From DATGKG01 sp963783145 (GTDB lineage: Bacteria; Desulfobacterota; Binatia; Binatales; Binataceae): a stretch of 64,000 nucleotides of DNA. Below, piece after piece: positions 9,361 to 18,388 of the stretch. The position numbers were made by a program, and so were the translations under genes. The stretch covers positions 682,001 through 746,000 of the forward strand of contig CAWAMM010000002.1 in assembly GCA_963783145.1 (NCBI GenBank), read 5' to 3'. Each line of letters opens with the position of its first letter. The first letter of the stretch is position 1. A model generated the notes under the pieces. It was not told the origin of the DNA and made no database searches. It worked only from the letters and a program-made list of their open reading frames with translations.

Positions 9361-9690
9361 ATGGATCCGGAATGGAAGAAGCTGGCGCGCGTCACGGTTG
9401 AAGTTGAACCGGACTTGATCGAGCTGATCCCCGCCTTCCTGACCCGCAAACGCGCGGACTTGGAGACGCTGAAAGACGCGCTCGAAAAGGGCGATTTGTC
9501 CGCGGTCGGCGCCTTGGGCCATCGCATCAAGGGTGAAGGTGGAAGCTTCGGCTTCGACGCGATGACCGAAATCGGCGCCGCTTTGGAGGCAGCCGGCAAA
9601 AAAGCCGATCGCGTATCGGCCCGTCAGCTAATTGCCGATCTTTCCCAGTACCTCGAAAAAATCGACGTCGTCGAAGGCCCCGAGAGCTGA
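9361..9690 (+). CDS. Histidine-phosphotransfer (Hpt) domain protein
   Basis: 109 residues, essentially one Hpt four-helix domain. The phospho-acceptor is His54 in GHRIKGEGGSFGF, the classic HxxKG signature. It starts two bases after the hybrid kinase stop and is surely its phosphorelay partner: the kinase has two receivers but no Hpt of its own. The terminal response regulator is not encoded here. The stop abuts the stop of the convergent nuoG-like gene with no spacer. Confidence 0.9.
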   Translation: MDPEWKKLARVTVEVEPDLIELIPAFLTRKRADLETLKDALEKGDLSAVGALGHRIKGEGGSFGFDAMTEIGAALEAAGKKADRVSARQLIADLSQYLEKIDVVEGPES

Positions 9691-11283
9691 CTAATCGGCG
9701 GCGCCTTTGAGGCTGACGCCGTAGGGCATCAGCGCGTCGAAGTTGATCCCCTCGAACGCGGGTTCCGACGCGGCCAGCTGCGTAAAGATCGTATTCGCAT
9801 CGGGCATGCGCTCTATCCCATCGATGGCGTGAGCGAGGCGCGCGATCGCCTCGATCCCCGTGAGCGCCTCACCCGGTGGCGGGAATGCCTGTGAGATTCG
9901 CTGCACGCGACCTTTGAAGTTGGTAAAGCTGCCATCCGTTTCCGGATAGGCGCCGATGGGCAGCACCTGATTCGCCATCTGCGCCGTCTCGCTGGCGTCG
10001 GTGTCGAGGACGACCAGGTAGTCGAGCGCGCCGAAATCCCTGAGGAACTCGGTTTCGCCCATCATGCCCAGCAAATCGGTGCGCATCACGATCAGCATCT
10101 TGAGTTCGCCCGCGGCGACAGCCTTCGCTAAGTCATCAAAATGAGCAGGCGGGATTCCCATCGCTTCGAGGCCGCGGGTGTTGGGATTCTTATTGGCGCG
10201 AATCAGGAAGTTGTCGTCGCCGCTCATCCCTGGCGGCGTATAGCTCACCATCGCAATACGATCCGAGCCGATGGAGTCGAGCATCAGCCGCTTGAGCGTG
10301 AAGGCTTCCTCGTTGGTGGCCTGCGCGCTGACCATCGCTCCGATCGAGCGCGGACCGAAGCTCTTTTTGAAGTTCTCGATCTGCGCAGCCATCCGCCGCA
10401 CCGCGACACCCCACTGCTCCGGCACCAGCCGATCGCGGTCCTGCACCAGCGGCGCGGTCAACCGCGTTTCGTTCTGGAGGGTGGTGAAATGATGCCGCCC
10501 CTCATCGCACATCCAGTAGCTATTTACCTCTGGATTATAGCGAGGCTTATAGCGATAAATGCGCCCGCGCTGATGATGGATATCGATGGCGCATCCGCGC
10601 TCGCATCCGCCACAGACCGAGGTCACGCGATGCAGGTACCAGACGCGCATCCGGAAGCGAAAATCTTTTTCGGTCAGCGCGCCGACCGGACAGATGTCGA
10701 TAACGTTGCCGGCATACTTGTTATTGACCGGGTGCCCCGGATAAATGTCGATTTCGTTATGGTCACCGCGCTCGAAGATCGCCAGCTCGCTGGTATGCGT
10801 GACCTCATCGAAAAAGCGCGTGCATCGCGCGCATAGCACGCAGCGCTCCTGATCGAGCATCACATCGGAGCCGATCGGAATAGCCTTGCCCTTGCGAACT
10901 TTCTTTTCGAGCGGGAAGCGCGATGGCTGCTCATCGTACTGCATGTAGTAATCTTGCAGTTTGCACTCGCCCGCCTGGTCGCAAACGGGGCAATCGATCG
11001 GATGGTTGATGAGCAGGAATTCCAGCACCGCCTTTTGTGCGGTCTTGGTCTTCGCGCTCTGCGTATGTACCACCATCCCCTCGGCGACCCTGGTGTTGCA
11101 TGCGATCTGCAATTTAGGCGCTTTCTCGACCTCGACCAGGCACATCCGGCAATTGCCCGGAACGCTCAAACCCGGATGGAAGCAGTAGTGCGGAATCTCG
11201 ATCCCGCTCTCCTCGGCGGCCTGGATCAGATTGACTCCGTCGGGGGCGTTGACTTCCTTGCCGTCGATGGTGAGCTTCGGCAT
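9691..11283 (-). CDS. nuoG: NADH-quinone oxidoreductase subunit G-like (short form)
   Basis: 530 residues. The N-terminal [2Fe-2S] ferredoxin motif is visible (CFHPGLSVPGNCRMCLVE), then HPIDCPVCDQAGECKLQ, a two-cluster ferredoxin region (CVLCARCTRFF and DICPVGAL), and an additional 4Fe-4S motif (CGGCERGCAIDI). The C-terminal molybdopterin-oxidoreductase-like part is much shorter than in NuoG of about 700-900 residues. In complex I this subunit carries electrons from NuoF towards NuoB. It is the last gene of a nuoB-nuoF-nuoG run, 19 bases after nuoF. Confidence 0.9.
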   Translation of the reverse strand: MPKLTIDGKEVNAPDGVNLIQAAEESGIEIPHYCFHPGLSVPGNCRMCLVEVEKAPKLQIACNTRVAEGMVVHTQSAKTKTAQKAVLEFLLINHPIDCPVCDQAGECKLQDYYMQYDEQPSRFPLEKKVRKGKAIPIGSDVMLDQERCVLCARCTRFFDEVTHTSELAIFERGDHNEIDIYPGHPVNNKYAGNVIDICPVGALTEKDFRFRMRVWYLHRVTSVCGGCERGCAIDIHHQRGRIYRYKPRYNPEVNSYWMCDEGRHHFTTLQNETRLTAPLVQDRDRLVPEQWGVAVRRMAAQIENFKKSFGPRSIGAMVSAQATNEEAFTLKRLMLDSIGSDRIAMVSYTPPGMSGDDNFLIRANKNPNTRGLEAMGIPPAHFDDLAKAVAAGELKMLIVMRTDLLGMMGETEFLRDFGALDYLVVLDTDASETAQMANQVLPIGAYPETDGSFTNFKGRVQRISQAFPPPGEALTGIEAIARLAHAIDGIERMPDANTIFTQLAASEPAFEGINFDALMPYGVSLKGAAD

Positions 11284-11302
11284 CTACTTTTCCCCGGATT
11301 TG

Positions 11303-12601
11303 CTAAGCCGCAATGGCAAACTTGCCGCCGTTGCGATCGCGAAATGGACATCGTCCAAGCCGCACGTGATCTTCGAACTCGCTGCGATACTTTGGCACGA
11401 AACTCTTCACCGGCATTGAGAGGCTGTCGGCGAGCACGCAGATGGTGTTGCCTTCCATATTGCTCGCGACTTCGATGAGCACCTGCAAGTCTTCCATCTT
11501 GCCGCGGCCCTCTTCGAGGTCGATCAGCAGCTTTTCGATCCAGCCGCATCCTTCGCGGCACGGCGTGCACTGCCCGCACGACTCATGATGGTAGAAATGG
11601 GCGACGGTCTTCAGCACGTCGACCATACAGGTGTCTTCGTTCATTACCATCACGCCCGCGGTGCCCATCAGCGACCCGGCCGCGCGCACCGAATCGAAAT
11701 CCATATTTACTTTCAATGCTTCTTCGGCCGTGAAAACCGGAAACGACGAGCCTCCGGGAATGACACCTTTGAGTTGCTTGTCGCCGAGGATGCCACCGCC
11801 GACGCCATAGATGAGGTCCTTTAGCGGAAAGCCCATCGGCAACTCATACAGGCCGGGCAGCTTGACGTGACCGGACAGGCAGAACAGTTTCGGGCCGGGG
11901 CTCTTCTCGGGACCGATGCTCTTATACCAATCGGCGCCACGATTGATGATGTGCGGGATGTTGGACAGCGTCTCAACGTTGTTCACCACCGTCGGCGACA
12001 TGAACGCGCCCTGAATCGCTGGAAACGGCGGCCGGTTGCGAGGATACGCGCGCTTGCCCTCGAGCGATTCAAGCAGACCGGTTTCCTCACCGCAGATGTA
12101 GGCGCCGGCACCGCGATGGATCCAGATGTCCGCCTCGAAGCCCGAGCCCATGATGTTCTTGCCGACGATGCCTGCCGCACGCGCCTCATCGATGGCTTCC
12201 TGCAGACGCTCTTTCTGAAACGCGAACTCGCCGCGCATATAGACGTAACAAGTATGTGCACCGACCGCGCGACACGCGATGAGGATTCCCTCGATGATCC
12301 CATGCGGATCATTTTCCAGCTCATAGCGATTGGCGAAGGTGCCGGGTTCGGCCTCGTCGGCGTTGCAGCATACATATACCGGCTTCTTCGATTCCTTCGG
12401 AATGAAGCTCCATTTGACCCCGGTCGGAAATGCCGCGCCGCCGCGTCCGCGCAAGTTGGAGTTTTTGACTTCGTTGATGATCTGATCAGGCGTCATCTCG
12501 AACAGCACCTTGCGCAGCGCCTGATAACCGCCATGTGCCTGATAGACCTGCAGCTTGCGCAGGTCCGGGATGTCCATCCAGCGAGTAAGAATTCTTTCCA
12601 T
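11303..12601 (-). CDS. nuoF: NADH-quinone oxidoreductase subunit F
   Basis: 432 residues, normal NuoF length. The NADH/FMN-binding region has LRGRGGAAFPTGVKW near residue 50 and GAGAYICGEETGLLESLEG near residue 165. The 4Fe-4S cluster motif is SCGQCTPCREGCGW near residue 345. NuoF oxidises NADH with FMN and passes electrons to the NuoG iron-sulfur chain. It usually pairs with NuoE, which is not encoded here; a nuoE elsewhere is presumably needed. It follows nuoB by 27 bases on the same strand. Confidence 0.96.
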   Translation of the reverse strand: MERILTRWMDIPDLRKLQVYQAHGGYQALRKVLFEMTPDQIINEVKNSNLRGRGGAAFPTGVKWSFIPKESKKPVYVCCNADEAEPGTFANRYELENDPHGIIEGILIACRAVGAHTCYVYMRGEFAFQKERLQEAIDEARAAGIVGKNIMGSGFEADIWIHRGAGAYICGEETGLLESLEGKRAYPRNRPPFPAIQGAFMSPTVVNNVETLSNIPHIINRGADWYKSIGPEKSPGPKLFCLSGHVKLPGLYELPMGFPLKDLIYGVGGGILGDKQLKGVIPGGSSFPVFTAEEALKVNMDFDSVRAAGSLMGTAGVMVMNEDTCMVDVLKTVAHFYHHESCGQCTPCREGCGWIEKLLIDLEEGRGKMEDLQVLIEVASNMEGNTICVLADSLSMPVKSFVPKYRSEFEDHVRLGRCPFRDRNGGKFAIAA

Positions 12602-12628
12602 CTATATGTCGAAGGGTTTGCGGTCGTT

Positions 12629-13174
12629 CTAGCGCACGGGCTCGACGTGCTTGGTTTCCAGCGCCATCAACTTTTGCTTCTGCCCCTGGATCTTCCGCTG
12701 CAACGCCATCAGCGCGTCGAGCACCGATTCCGGACGCGGCGGGCATCCAGGAACATAAACGTCGACCGGCACGATGCGATCGATGCCGGGCAGCGTGGCA
12801 TAGTTGTCGTAGAATCCGCCGGTCGAGGCGCATGCGCCGAACGCCATCACCCATTTCGGCTCGGCCATCTGATCGAAGACGCGCCGCAGGATCGGCCCCT
12901 GCCGCACCGTTACGGTTCCGATGACCATCAGCAGGTCGGCCTGGCGCGGGGTGAAGCGCGGCAGCAGCGCGCCGAAGCGATCGATGTCGTAGGGCGTCAT
13001 CGAGAGCGACATGTATTCCATCGCGCAGCATGCGGTCGCGAACGGATAGGGGAAAATCGAGAACTTGCGTGCCCATCCGATCGCTTTGTCGAGCCGGGTC
13101 AGGACGGCGGTATCGCCGAGCAGTATTTCGTCGCCGCCCTGCGCGAGCCCCTCGGTCTGGTTGTTCTCAGCCAT
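12629..13174 (-). CDS. nuoB: NADH-quinone oxidoreductase subunit B
   Basis: 181 residues. The N2 cluster ligands are visible: the tandem cysteines in FATACCAMEYMS, the single Cys in FGACASTGGFYDNYA, and VPGCPPRPESVLDALM. NuoB carries the terminal 4Fe-4S cluster that reduces quinone. It is the first gene of this minus-strand group, so the promoter should lie in 13175-13325. In most genomes nuoB is followed by nuoC and nuoD; here nuoF follows directly. Confidence 0.96.
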   Translation of the reverse strand: MAENNQTEGLAQGGDEILLGDTAVLTRLDKAIGWARKFSIFPYPFATACCAMEYMSLSMTPYDIDRFGALLPRFTPRQADLLMVIGTVTVRQGPILRRVFDQMAEPKWVMAFGACASTGGFYDNYATLPGIDRIVPVDVYVPGCPPRPESVLDALMALQRKIQGQKQKLMALETKHVEPVR

Positions 13175-13325
13175 GGATGATGTGCCTCGTGCTTGCAGTG
13201 CCTAAGGTATCAACCGCCTCGATGCGGGGTCAACAATTCCTAATGAACGCGAGGTTGCGAATGAAGCGCAACTTCGGTTCAATTCTATTCTCGCTTCATT
13301 GGTTTAGAATCCTCCAATATGGCAT

Positions 13326-13637
13326 TTATTTTCTCGGGTGTTTTTTCTCAAATTCATCCAAGGCTCGCATTAAATTTCGGAAAACCGAAGCCGGCATGTA
13401 GACACCGTTGATCTCCAGGTCGACCAGCATGGAAGGATCGCATTTACAAGTAGGAACCACGTTCGGTCCAGCGTCAGGCACTGGACAGTCGTAGATAAGG
13501 TTATCCGCAGGAAGTCGCCGGGCGCGTTTCTCCAATCGCAAACCAATCCTCGGCGCATCGCTCTTTCTGTCCCGATCCCAAGATGCGCTGTTTCCACACT
13601 GCGATATCACCAGAGTAGCCACCAGGATTGAGTTCAT
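13326..13637 (-). CDS. Hypothetical protein or frameshifted C-terminal part of the adjacent lipoprotein
   Basis: 103 codons in a different frame, overlapping the 3' part of the 13501-13911 gene by 137 bases. The distal half is protein-like (DCPVPDAGPNVVPTCKCDP, then a helical end RALDEFEKKHPRK), but the N-terminal part does not look like a normal protein start. The simplest reading is that a single gene of about 195 codons spanning 13326-13911 has lost frame in the overlap. Two overlapping genes is the alternative. No homologous family recognised. Confidence 0.4.
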   Translation of the reverse strand: MNSILVATLVISQCGNSASWDRDRKSDAPRIGLRLEKRARRLPADNLIYDCPVPDAGPNVVPTCKCDPSMLVDLEINGVYMPASVFRNLMRALDEFEKKHPRK

Positions 13638-13911
13638 CGTGCTGGGACCCTTTCCAGCCCTCTTTTGCGAGTTTGTCGGAAATCCTCTCGATCAACTCAG
13701 CGGCGGGAAATTTCGTATTGACGTGGTAGGTCACATGGTCGGCGCCTCCGAACTCGCGAAACGAAATCCCGGTGGCACCTTGATACGGAGTCAACGCGGC
13801 CGAGTGTTCACGCGAGCATCCGATGAACAGCCCAACGCAGATCGCGATTCCCAAGAGCAATGACGCGCCGGTCTGTCGAAACACCATCGGAGAGTGCCCC
13901 CGCCAACCCAT
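13501..13911 (-). CDS. Putative lipoprotein, unknown function
   Basis: 136 residues with an N-terminal lipoprotein signal: the hydrophobic stretch LLLGIAICVGLFIGC ends in a lipobox-like Cys at about residue 32, so it is probably lipid-anchored after export. The mature part has a predicted soluble alpha/beta region (AELIERISDKLAKEGW). The last 30 residues look unnatural, and a plausible continuation lies in another frame (13326-13637), which suggests a frameshift. No family recognised. Confidence 0.5.
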   Translation of the reverse strand: MGWRGHSPMVFRQTGASLLLGIAICVGLFIGCSREHSAALTPYQGATGISFREFGGADHVTYHVNTKFPAAELIERISDKLAKEGWKGSQHDELNPGGYSGDIAVWKQRILGSGQKERCAEDWFAIGETRPATSCG

Positions 13912-13953
13912 GACTGGCAGTCAGCATACATCTATCCTTCGGAAAACGCCAAG

Positions 13954-14955
13954 TTACGAAATCCGCAGCACCGCGGCGCCGCGGATGCGATCGTGTTTCA
14001 ACTCGATCAGCGCTTCGGTCGCCTGCTCGAGGCCGAAAAATTGCGTGTGCGTGTGAATCGGGATCTCACCCGCAATCTGCATGAACTCCTCGCCATCGCG
14101 GCGCGTGTTGGCAGTGACACTGCGAATCTCGCGCTCTTCAAACAAATGCTTCTCGTAGTTGAGTGATGGGATATCGGTAAGATAGATACCCGCAATGGAA
14201 AGCACGCCGCCCCGATCCAGCGCCTCCATGCACGAAGGCACAATATTACCTGCCGGCGCGAACAGAATGGCGGCATCAAGTTTTTTCGGAGGACGATCCT
14301 CCGCGCGCCCGACCCAATCGGCGCCCATGCTCTCGGCCAGCGCGCGATGCGTGCCACCCCGCGTCATCACGTAGACCTTGCATCCCCAATGCTGGAGCAC
14401 CTGCATCGACAGATGCGCCGAGCCACCGAAGCCATACAGGCCTACCGTCATGCCACGTTCGATCGCCGCGCGCTTGATGGCGCGGTAGCCGATGATGCCT
14501 GCGCACAGGAGCGGCGCCGCTTCCTCATCGCCGAGCGTGTCGGGGATTCGATAGGCGAAGTCCGCGCGCACTATCGCAAATTCGGCATAGCCGCCGTCGT
14601 GATCGTAGCCGGTGAACTTTGCGTTGGGGCAGAGATTCTCGCGCCCGCGCTTGCAGTAGATGCAGATGCCGCAAGTCTCGCGCAGCCATGCGATGCCGAC
14701 CCGCTCGCCGACGCGATAGCGCTTGCATCCGGCGCCGAGGCGCTCGACCACGCCTACCACTTCGTGACCGGGGATGACGTGCTCGCGATGAATCGGCAGA
14801 TCGCCCTCGGAGACGTGGAGATCTGTTCTACATACCCCGCAGGTCTTCACGCGGACGAGGAGCTCGCCCTCGGCAGGCTGCGGCGGTGCGATATCGGTGA
14901 GCGCGAGCGGATGCTCCTCGATGGGTCCGGGGATGTTTACCATCATCGCTTTCAT
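13954..14955 (-). CDS. Zinc-dependent alcohol dehydrogenase family protein
   Basis: 333 residues of the medium-chain dehydrogenase family. Catalytic-zinc ligands are in CGVCRTDLHV (Cys about residue 38) and GHEVVGVVE; the structural zinc site is CGICIYCKRGRENLC. A short Rossmann motif (GLYGFGGSAH) follows near residue 170. Family members interconvert alcohols and aldehydes with NAD(P). The sequence resembles AdhP/AdhA-type enzymes ('zinc-binding alcohol dehydrogenase'), but the substrate is unknown. It is a single gene, upstream of the lipoprotein locus on the same strand. Confidence 0.9.
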   Translation of the reverse strand: MKAMMVNIPGPIEEHPLALTDIAPPQPAEGELLVRVKTCGVCRTDLHVSEGDLPIHREHVIPGHEVVGVVERLGAGCKRYRVGERVGIAWLRETCGICIYCKRGRENLCPNAKFTGYDHDGGYAEFAIVRADFAYRIPDTLGDEEAAPLLCAGIIGYRAIKRAAIERGMTVGLYGFGGSAHLSMQVLQHWGCKVYVMTRGGTHRALAESMGADWVGRAEDRPPKKLDAAILFAPAGNIVPSCMEALDRGGVLSIAGIYLTDIPSLNYEKHLFEEREIRSVTANTRRDGEEFMQIAGEIPIHTHTQFFGLEQATEALIELKHDRIRGAAVLRIS

Positions 14956-15113
14956 GTTGCGAATTATAGATGATGCGTGGACCCAAACGGCATGAGGTCA
15001 CACGTGCCGCAAGCAGAGCGCTACATTTTGTCATAGTCGAGTAGCTAGGCCATTAGGCTTTTGCCCTCACAGATCCGAGCGGACGGATTTCCGGTACTCG
15101 GCTCTTCTTGGTG

Positions 15114-16550
15114 TCAGCCCGCGAGTTTCTGTTTCAGGATTTCGTTGATGACCTTCGGGTTGGCCTTGCCGCCCATCGCCTTCATCACCTGGCCGACGAA
15201 AAATCCGAACAGCTTGTCGCGCCCACTGCGATACTCCGCCAGCTTGTCCGGCTCCGAGGCGAGCACCTTGTCGCATGCGTCCGCGATCGCTCCCTCATCG
15301 GAAACTTGCGCGAGACCGAGCTCGCCGATCGTCGCCTGCGCGCCTTTGCCCGAGGTGCACATCGCGGCGAACGCAGTCTTAGCGGCATTGAGGCTGACCT
15401 TGCTGTCTTCGACCATCTTCAAAAGCGCGCCGACTTCTTTCGCAGAGGGGACGGCCTCGGCGATCGACTTGCCGCTGTCATGCACAACGCGCAGGACCTC
15501 GGTCATGATCCAGTTCGCCGCGGCCTTGCGATTCTTCAGGCCCGGAAGCGTCGCCTCGAAGTAGTCCGCGACCTCGCGCTCGTCGATGATGACGCCGGCC
15601 TCGTACGCCGTGAGCCCATACTTGCCGATGTAGCGGGCGCGCTTCGCATCCGGGAGCTCCGGCATCTCGGTTTTGACCTTCTCGACAAGGTCAGGCGGGA
15701 CGCGCAACGGCGGCAGGTCCGGTTCGGGGAAGTAGCGATAGTCGTTGGCGAACTCCTTGGAGCGCATTGGGCGGGTTTCCTCGCGCACCGGGTCCCATAG
15801 ATGCGTCTCCTGCTGCACTTTGCCGCCCGACTCGATGACTTCGATCTGCCGCCCAATTTCGAAATCGACCGCCTTCTCGACGAAGCGGAATGAATTGAGA
15901 TTTTTGATCTCGGTTTTGACGCCGAATTTTTCGGCACCCCGCTCGCGCACCGAAATGTTCACGTCGCATCGCATGCCGCCCTCGGCCATCCGCGCGTCGG
16001 AAACTTCCGCGTAACGCAGCATCGCGTGGAGCGCGCGCAGATACGCGCCCGCGTCCTCGGCGGTGCGCATATCGGGCTCGCTGACGATTTCCACCAGCGG
16101 CACGCCCGAGCGATTGAGGTCCACCAGCGAGCCATCCGCCTCGTGGATGTTCTTGCCCGCGTCCTCTTCGAGATGGATTCGGGTCAGGCGCACGCGCTTG
16201 GTTTCGCCGCTCTTGAGCGCGATCTCGATGTATCCGCCTTTACAGATCGGTGTGAGGTACTGGCTGATCTGATATCCCTTCGGGAGGTCGGGATAGAAGT
16301 AGCTCTTGCGATCGAAAATCGATTCGCGCGCTATCTCGCAGTGAGCGGCGATACCCGCGCGGACCGCGAGCTCGACCGCCTGGCGATTCAGTACCGGCAG
16401 CACGCCCGGCATCCCCATGCATCGCGGGCAAACGTTCTCGTTGGGCTGCGCGCCGAACGCCGTCGAGCATCCGCAAAACATTTTCGATTTGGTCGACAGA
16501 TGCGCGTGGACCTCGAGGCCGATAACCGCTTCGTATTTTTCCAGATTCAT
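15114..16550 (-). CDS. gatB: Asp-tRNA(Asn)/Glu-tRNA(Gln) amidotransferase subunit B
   Basis: 478 residues, full length. Begins with the signature IGLEVHAHLSTKSKMFC, includes PRCMGMPGVLPVLN, FYPDLPKGYQISQY and HLEEDAGKNIHE, and ends with the tRNA-binding YqeY-like tail (VNEILKQKLAG). GatB binds the mischarged tRNA and phosphorylates its acyl group before transamidation. Its ATG overlaps the gatA stop by four bases (ATGA), so the genes are translationally coupled in the order gatC-gatA-gatB. Confidence 0.97.
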   Translation of the reverse strand: MNLEKYEAVIGLEVHAHLSTKSKMFCGCSTAFGAQPNENVCPRCMGMPGVLPVLNRQAVELAVRAGIAAHCEIARESIFDRKSYFYPDLPKGYQISQYLTPICKGGYIEIALKSGETKRVRLTRIHLEEDAGKNIHEADGSLVDLNRSGVPLVEIVSEPDMRTAEDAGAYLRALHAMLRYAEVSDARMAEGGMRCDVNISVRERGAEKFGVKTEIKNLNSFRFVEKAVDFEIGRQIEVIESGGKVQQETHLWDPVREETRPMRSKEFANDYRYFPEPDLPPLRVPPDLVEKVKTEMPELPDAKRARYIGKYGLTAYEAGVIIDEREVADYFEATLPGLKNRKAAANWIMTEVLRVVHDSGKSIAEAVPSAKEVGALLKMVEDSKVSLNAAKTAFAAMCTSGKGAQATIGELGLAQVSDEGAIADACDKVLASEPDKLAEYRSGRDKLFGFFVGQVMKAMGGKANPKVINEILKQKLAG

Positions 16551-18004
16551 ATTTTCAGTTCCCGCGCTTGGAATGCGCCGAGCTTCTCGTATGCGTCGCC
16601 GACCCGAAACATGGTTTCCTCGCTAAACGGCGCGCCGATGATTTGCAATCCGATTGGCAGCCCCTTGTCGTCATAACCGCACGGCATCGACATGCCCGGC
16701 AGCCCCGCGAGGTTCACCGAGATGGTGAAGATGTCCGACAGATACATCGTGAGCGGGTCGTCGGTTTTCTCGCCGAGCTTGAATGCGGTGGTGGGCGCGA
16801 CCGGCGCCATCACCACGTCGCAGCTCTCGAATGCCTTCTCGAAGTCGCGCCGAATCAGCGTGCGCACTTTCTGACCCTTCAAATAGTAGGCGTCGTAATA
16901 GCCGGCCGAAAGCGCGAAGGTACCCAGCATGATGCGGCGCTTGACCTCGGCGCCGAAGCCCTGCGCGCGCGACTTCTCATACAACTCGATGTTGTTCTCC
17001 GCGGGCACGCGCAGTCCATAGCGGATGCCATCGTAGCGCGAGAGATTCGCCGACGCCTCCGCGGTCGCGACGAGGTAGTACGCGGCGACCGCATAAGACG
17101 TATGCGGCAGCGAAATGTCGACGGTGCGTGCGCCGGCCTTTTGCAGATTCGCGAGCGCTTCGCGCACGGATTTCTCGACTTCCGGTTGCATGCCCTCGAC
17201 GAAATATTCTTTCGGCACGCCGATGCGCAGTCCCTTCACGTCGCCGCTCAGCGCGCGCTCGTAATCGGGCACCGCACGCGCCGAGCAGGTCGAATCACTA
17301 GGATCGATCCCGGCCAGTGAGCGCAACATGATGGCAGCATCGCGCACAGTGCGGCTGAACGGCCCCACCTGGTCGAGCGATGAGGCATAGGCGACGACGC
17401 CGTAGCGGCTGACGCGGCTGTAAGTCGGCTTGATTCCGACCACGCCGCAAAACGACGCGGGCTCGCGAATCGAACCCCCGGTATCGGTACCCAGCGACGC
17501 CAGGCATTCGAAGGCGGCGACCGCGGCGGCCGATCCTCCGGAAGATCCACCGGCGACGCGCTCGAGGTCATAGGGATTGCGCGTCGGCCCGAAGGCGGAG
17601 TTCTCCGTCGATGACCCCATCGCGAACTCGTCCATGTTGGCCTTGCCGACGAACACCGCGCCCTCGGCGCGCAGCCTCGCGATCACGGTCGCGTCGAAGG
17701 GCGGGATGAAGTTAGCGAGAATCCTCGAGGCGCAGGTCGTCTTGACGCCACGGGTCGCGTAGATGTCCTTGATGCCGAGTGGAATCCCGCACAGCGGCGG
17801 CGCATCGCGACTTGCGAGGCGCTTATCGGCGGCAGCGGCCTGCTCGATAGCTTCGCGCTCAGTCACGGTGATGAAGGCATTCAGCTTCGGCTCGACCGCG
17901 GCGATGCGATCGAGGCATGCGCGAGTCAGCTCGCGCGAGGAAATCTCGCGCTTGCGCAGTTTCGCCTGCGCCTCGGCGATAGTCAGTCTGGTCAGGTCAG
18001 TCAT
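16547..18004 (-). CDS. gatA: Asp-tRNA(Asn)/Glu-tRNA(Gln) amidotransferase subunit A
   Basis: 485 residues of the amidase-signature family. The Ser-Ser-Lys triad is visible: Lys in GIPLGIKDIYATRG, cis-Ser and Ser in GGSSGGSAAAVAA and GTDTGGSIREPASFCG. GatA releases ammonia from glutamine and delivers it to GatB. It lies between gatC (23 bases upstream) and gatB (4-base overlap). Presence of GatCAB suggests that Asn-tRNA and/or Gln-tRNA is formed indirectly in this organism. Confidence 0.97.
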   Translation of the reverse strand: MTDLTRLTIAEAQAKLRKREISSRELTRACLDRIAAVEPKLNAFITVTEREAIEQAAAADKRLASRDAPPLCGIPLGIKDIYATRGVKTTCASRILANFIPPFDATVIARLRAEGAVFVGKANMDEFAMGSSTENSAFGPTRNPYDLERVAGGSSGGSAAAVAAFECLASLGTDTGGSIREPASFCGVVGIKPTYSRVSRYGVVAYASSLDQVGPFSRTVRDAAIMLRSLAGIDPSDSTCSARAVPDYERALSGDVKGLRIGVPKEYFVEGMQPEVEKSVREALANLQKAGARTVDISLPHTSYAVAAYYLVATAEASANLSRYDGIRYGLRVPAENNIELYEKSRAQGFGAEVKRRIMLGTFALSAGYYDAYYLKGQKVRTLIRRDFEKAFESCDVVMAPVAPTTAFKLGEKTDDPLTMYLSDIFTISVNLAGLPGMSMPCGYDDKGLPIGLQIIGAPFSEETMFRVGDAYEKLGAFQARELKI

Positions 18005-18027
18005 TATGCGGATCGCTACTCGATGGT

Positions 18028-18324
18028 CTATTCGATGATTTTCGGAACTTTGAAGAAATTGCCGTGGCGCGCGGGCGCGTTAGCGAGCATGTCATCCGGC
18101 GCCGGCTGATTAGTGACCACATCATCGCGCATCGGGGTGCCGGGCTCGCCGACCTGCGCGGTGGGCGGCACATTGGTGGTGTCCAGTTCGTTCAGCTTTT
18201 CGACATACCCGAGCATGCTGGACATATCGATAACGAGGCGGGATTCCTCCTCGGGGCTGAGCCGCAGGCGCGCGAGTAGGGCGACATGGCGGACCTGCTC
18301 CAGGGTGATTTTAGATTCGGCCAT
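18028..18324 (-). CDS. gatC: Asp-tRNA(Asn)/Glu-tRNA(Gln) amidotransferase subunit C
   Basis: 98 residues from ATG 18324. The frame is open further upstream but only this start gives the family N-terminus (ITLEQVRHVALLARLRLSPEE). The C-terminal part has TAQVGEPGTPMRDDVV and ends FFKVPKIIE, both typical of GatC. GatC is the small linker that stabilises the GatA-GatB complex. It is the promoter-proximal gene of the operon. No clear Shine-Dalgarno is seen before the ATG. Confidence 0.95.
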   Translation of the reverse strand: MAESKITLEQVRHVALLARLRLSPEEESRLVIDMSSMLGYVEKLNELDTTNVPPTAQVGEPGTPMRDDVVTNQPAPDDMLANAPARHGNFFKVPKIIE

Positions 18325-18388
18325 AGGGGGAGCATCGTAACATTCCTCCGAACTCAAGTCAGGATGCTGGTTGCTCCCTCCCTTCCAA

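Noticed and set aside
11867..13180. 437-codon open frame opposite nuoF and nuoB
   Set aside because: It is antisense to two clear complex I genes; high G+C makes long shadow frames, and the amino acid pattern has no recognisable motif.
17455..17495. tRNA T-arm-like sequence inside gatA
   Set aside because: It is within the conserved gatA coding region with no matching D- or anticodon arms.
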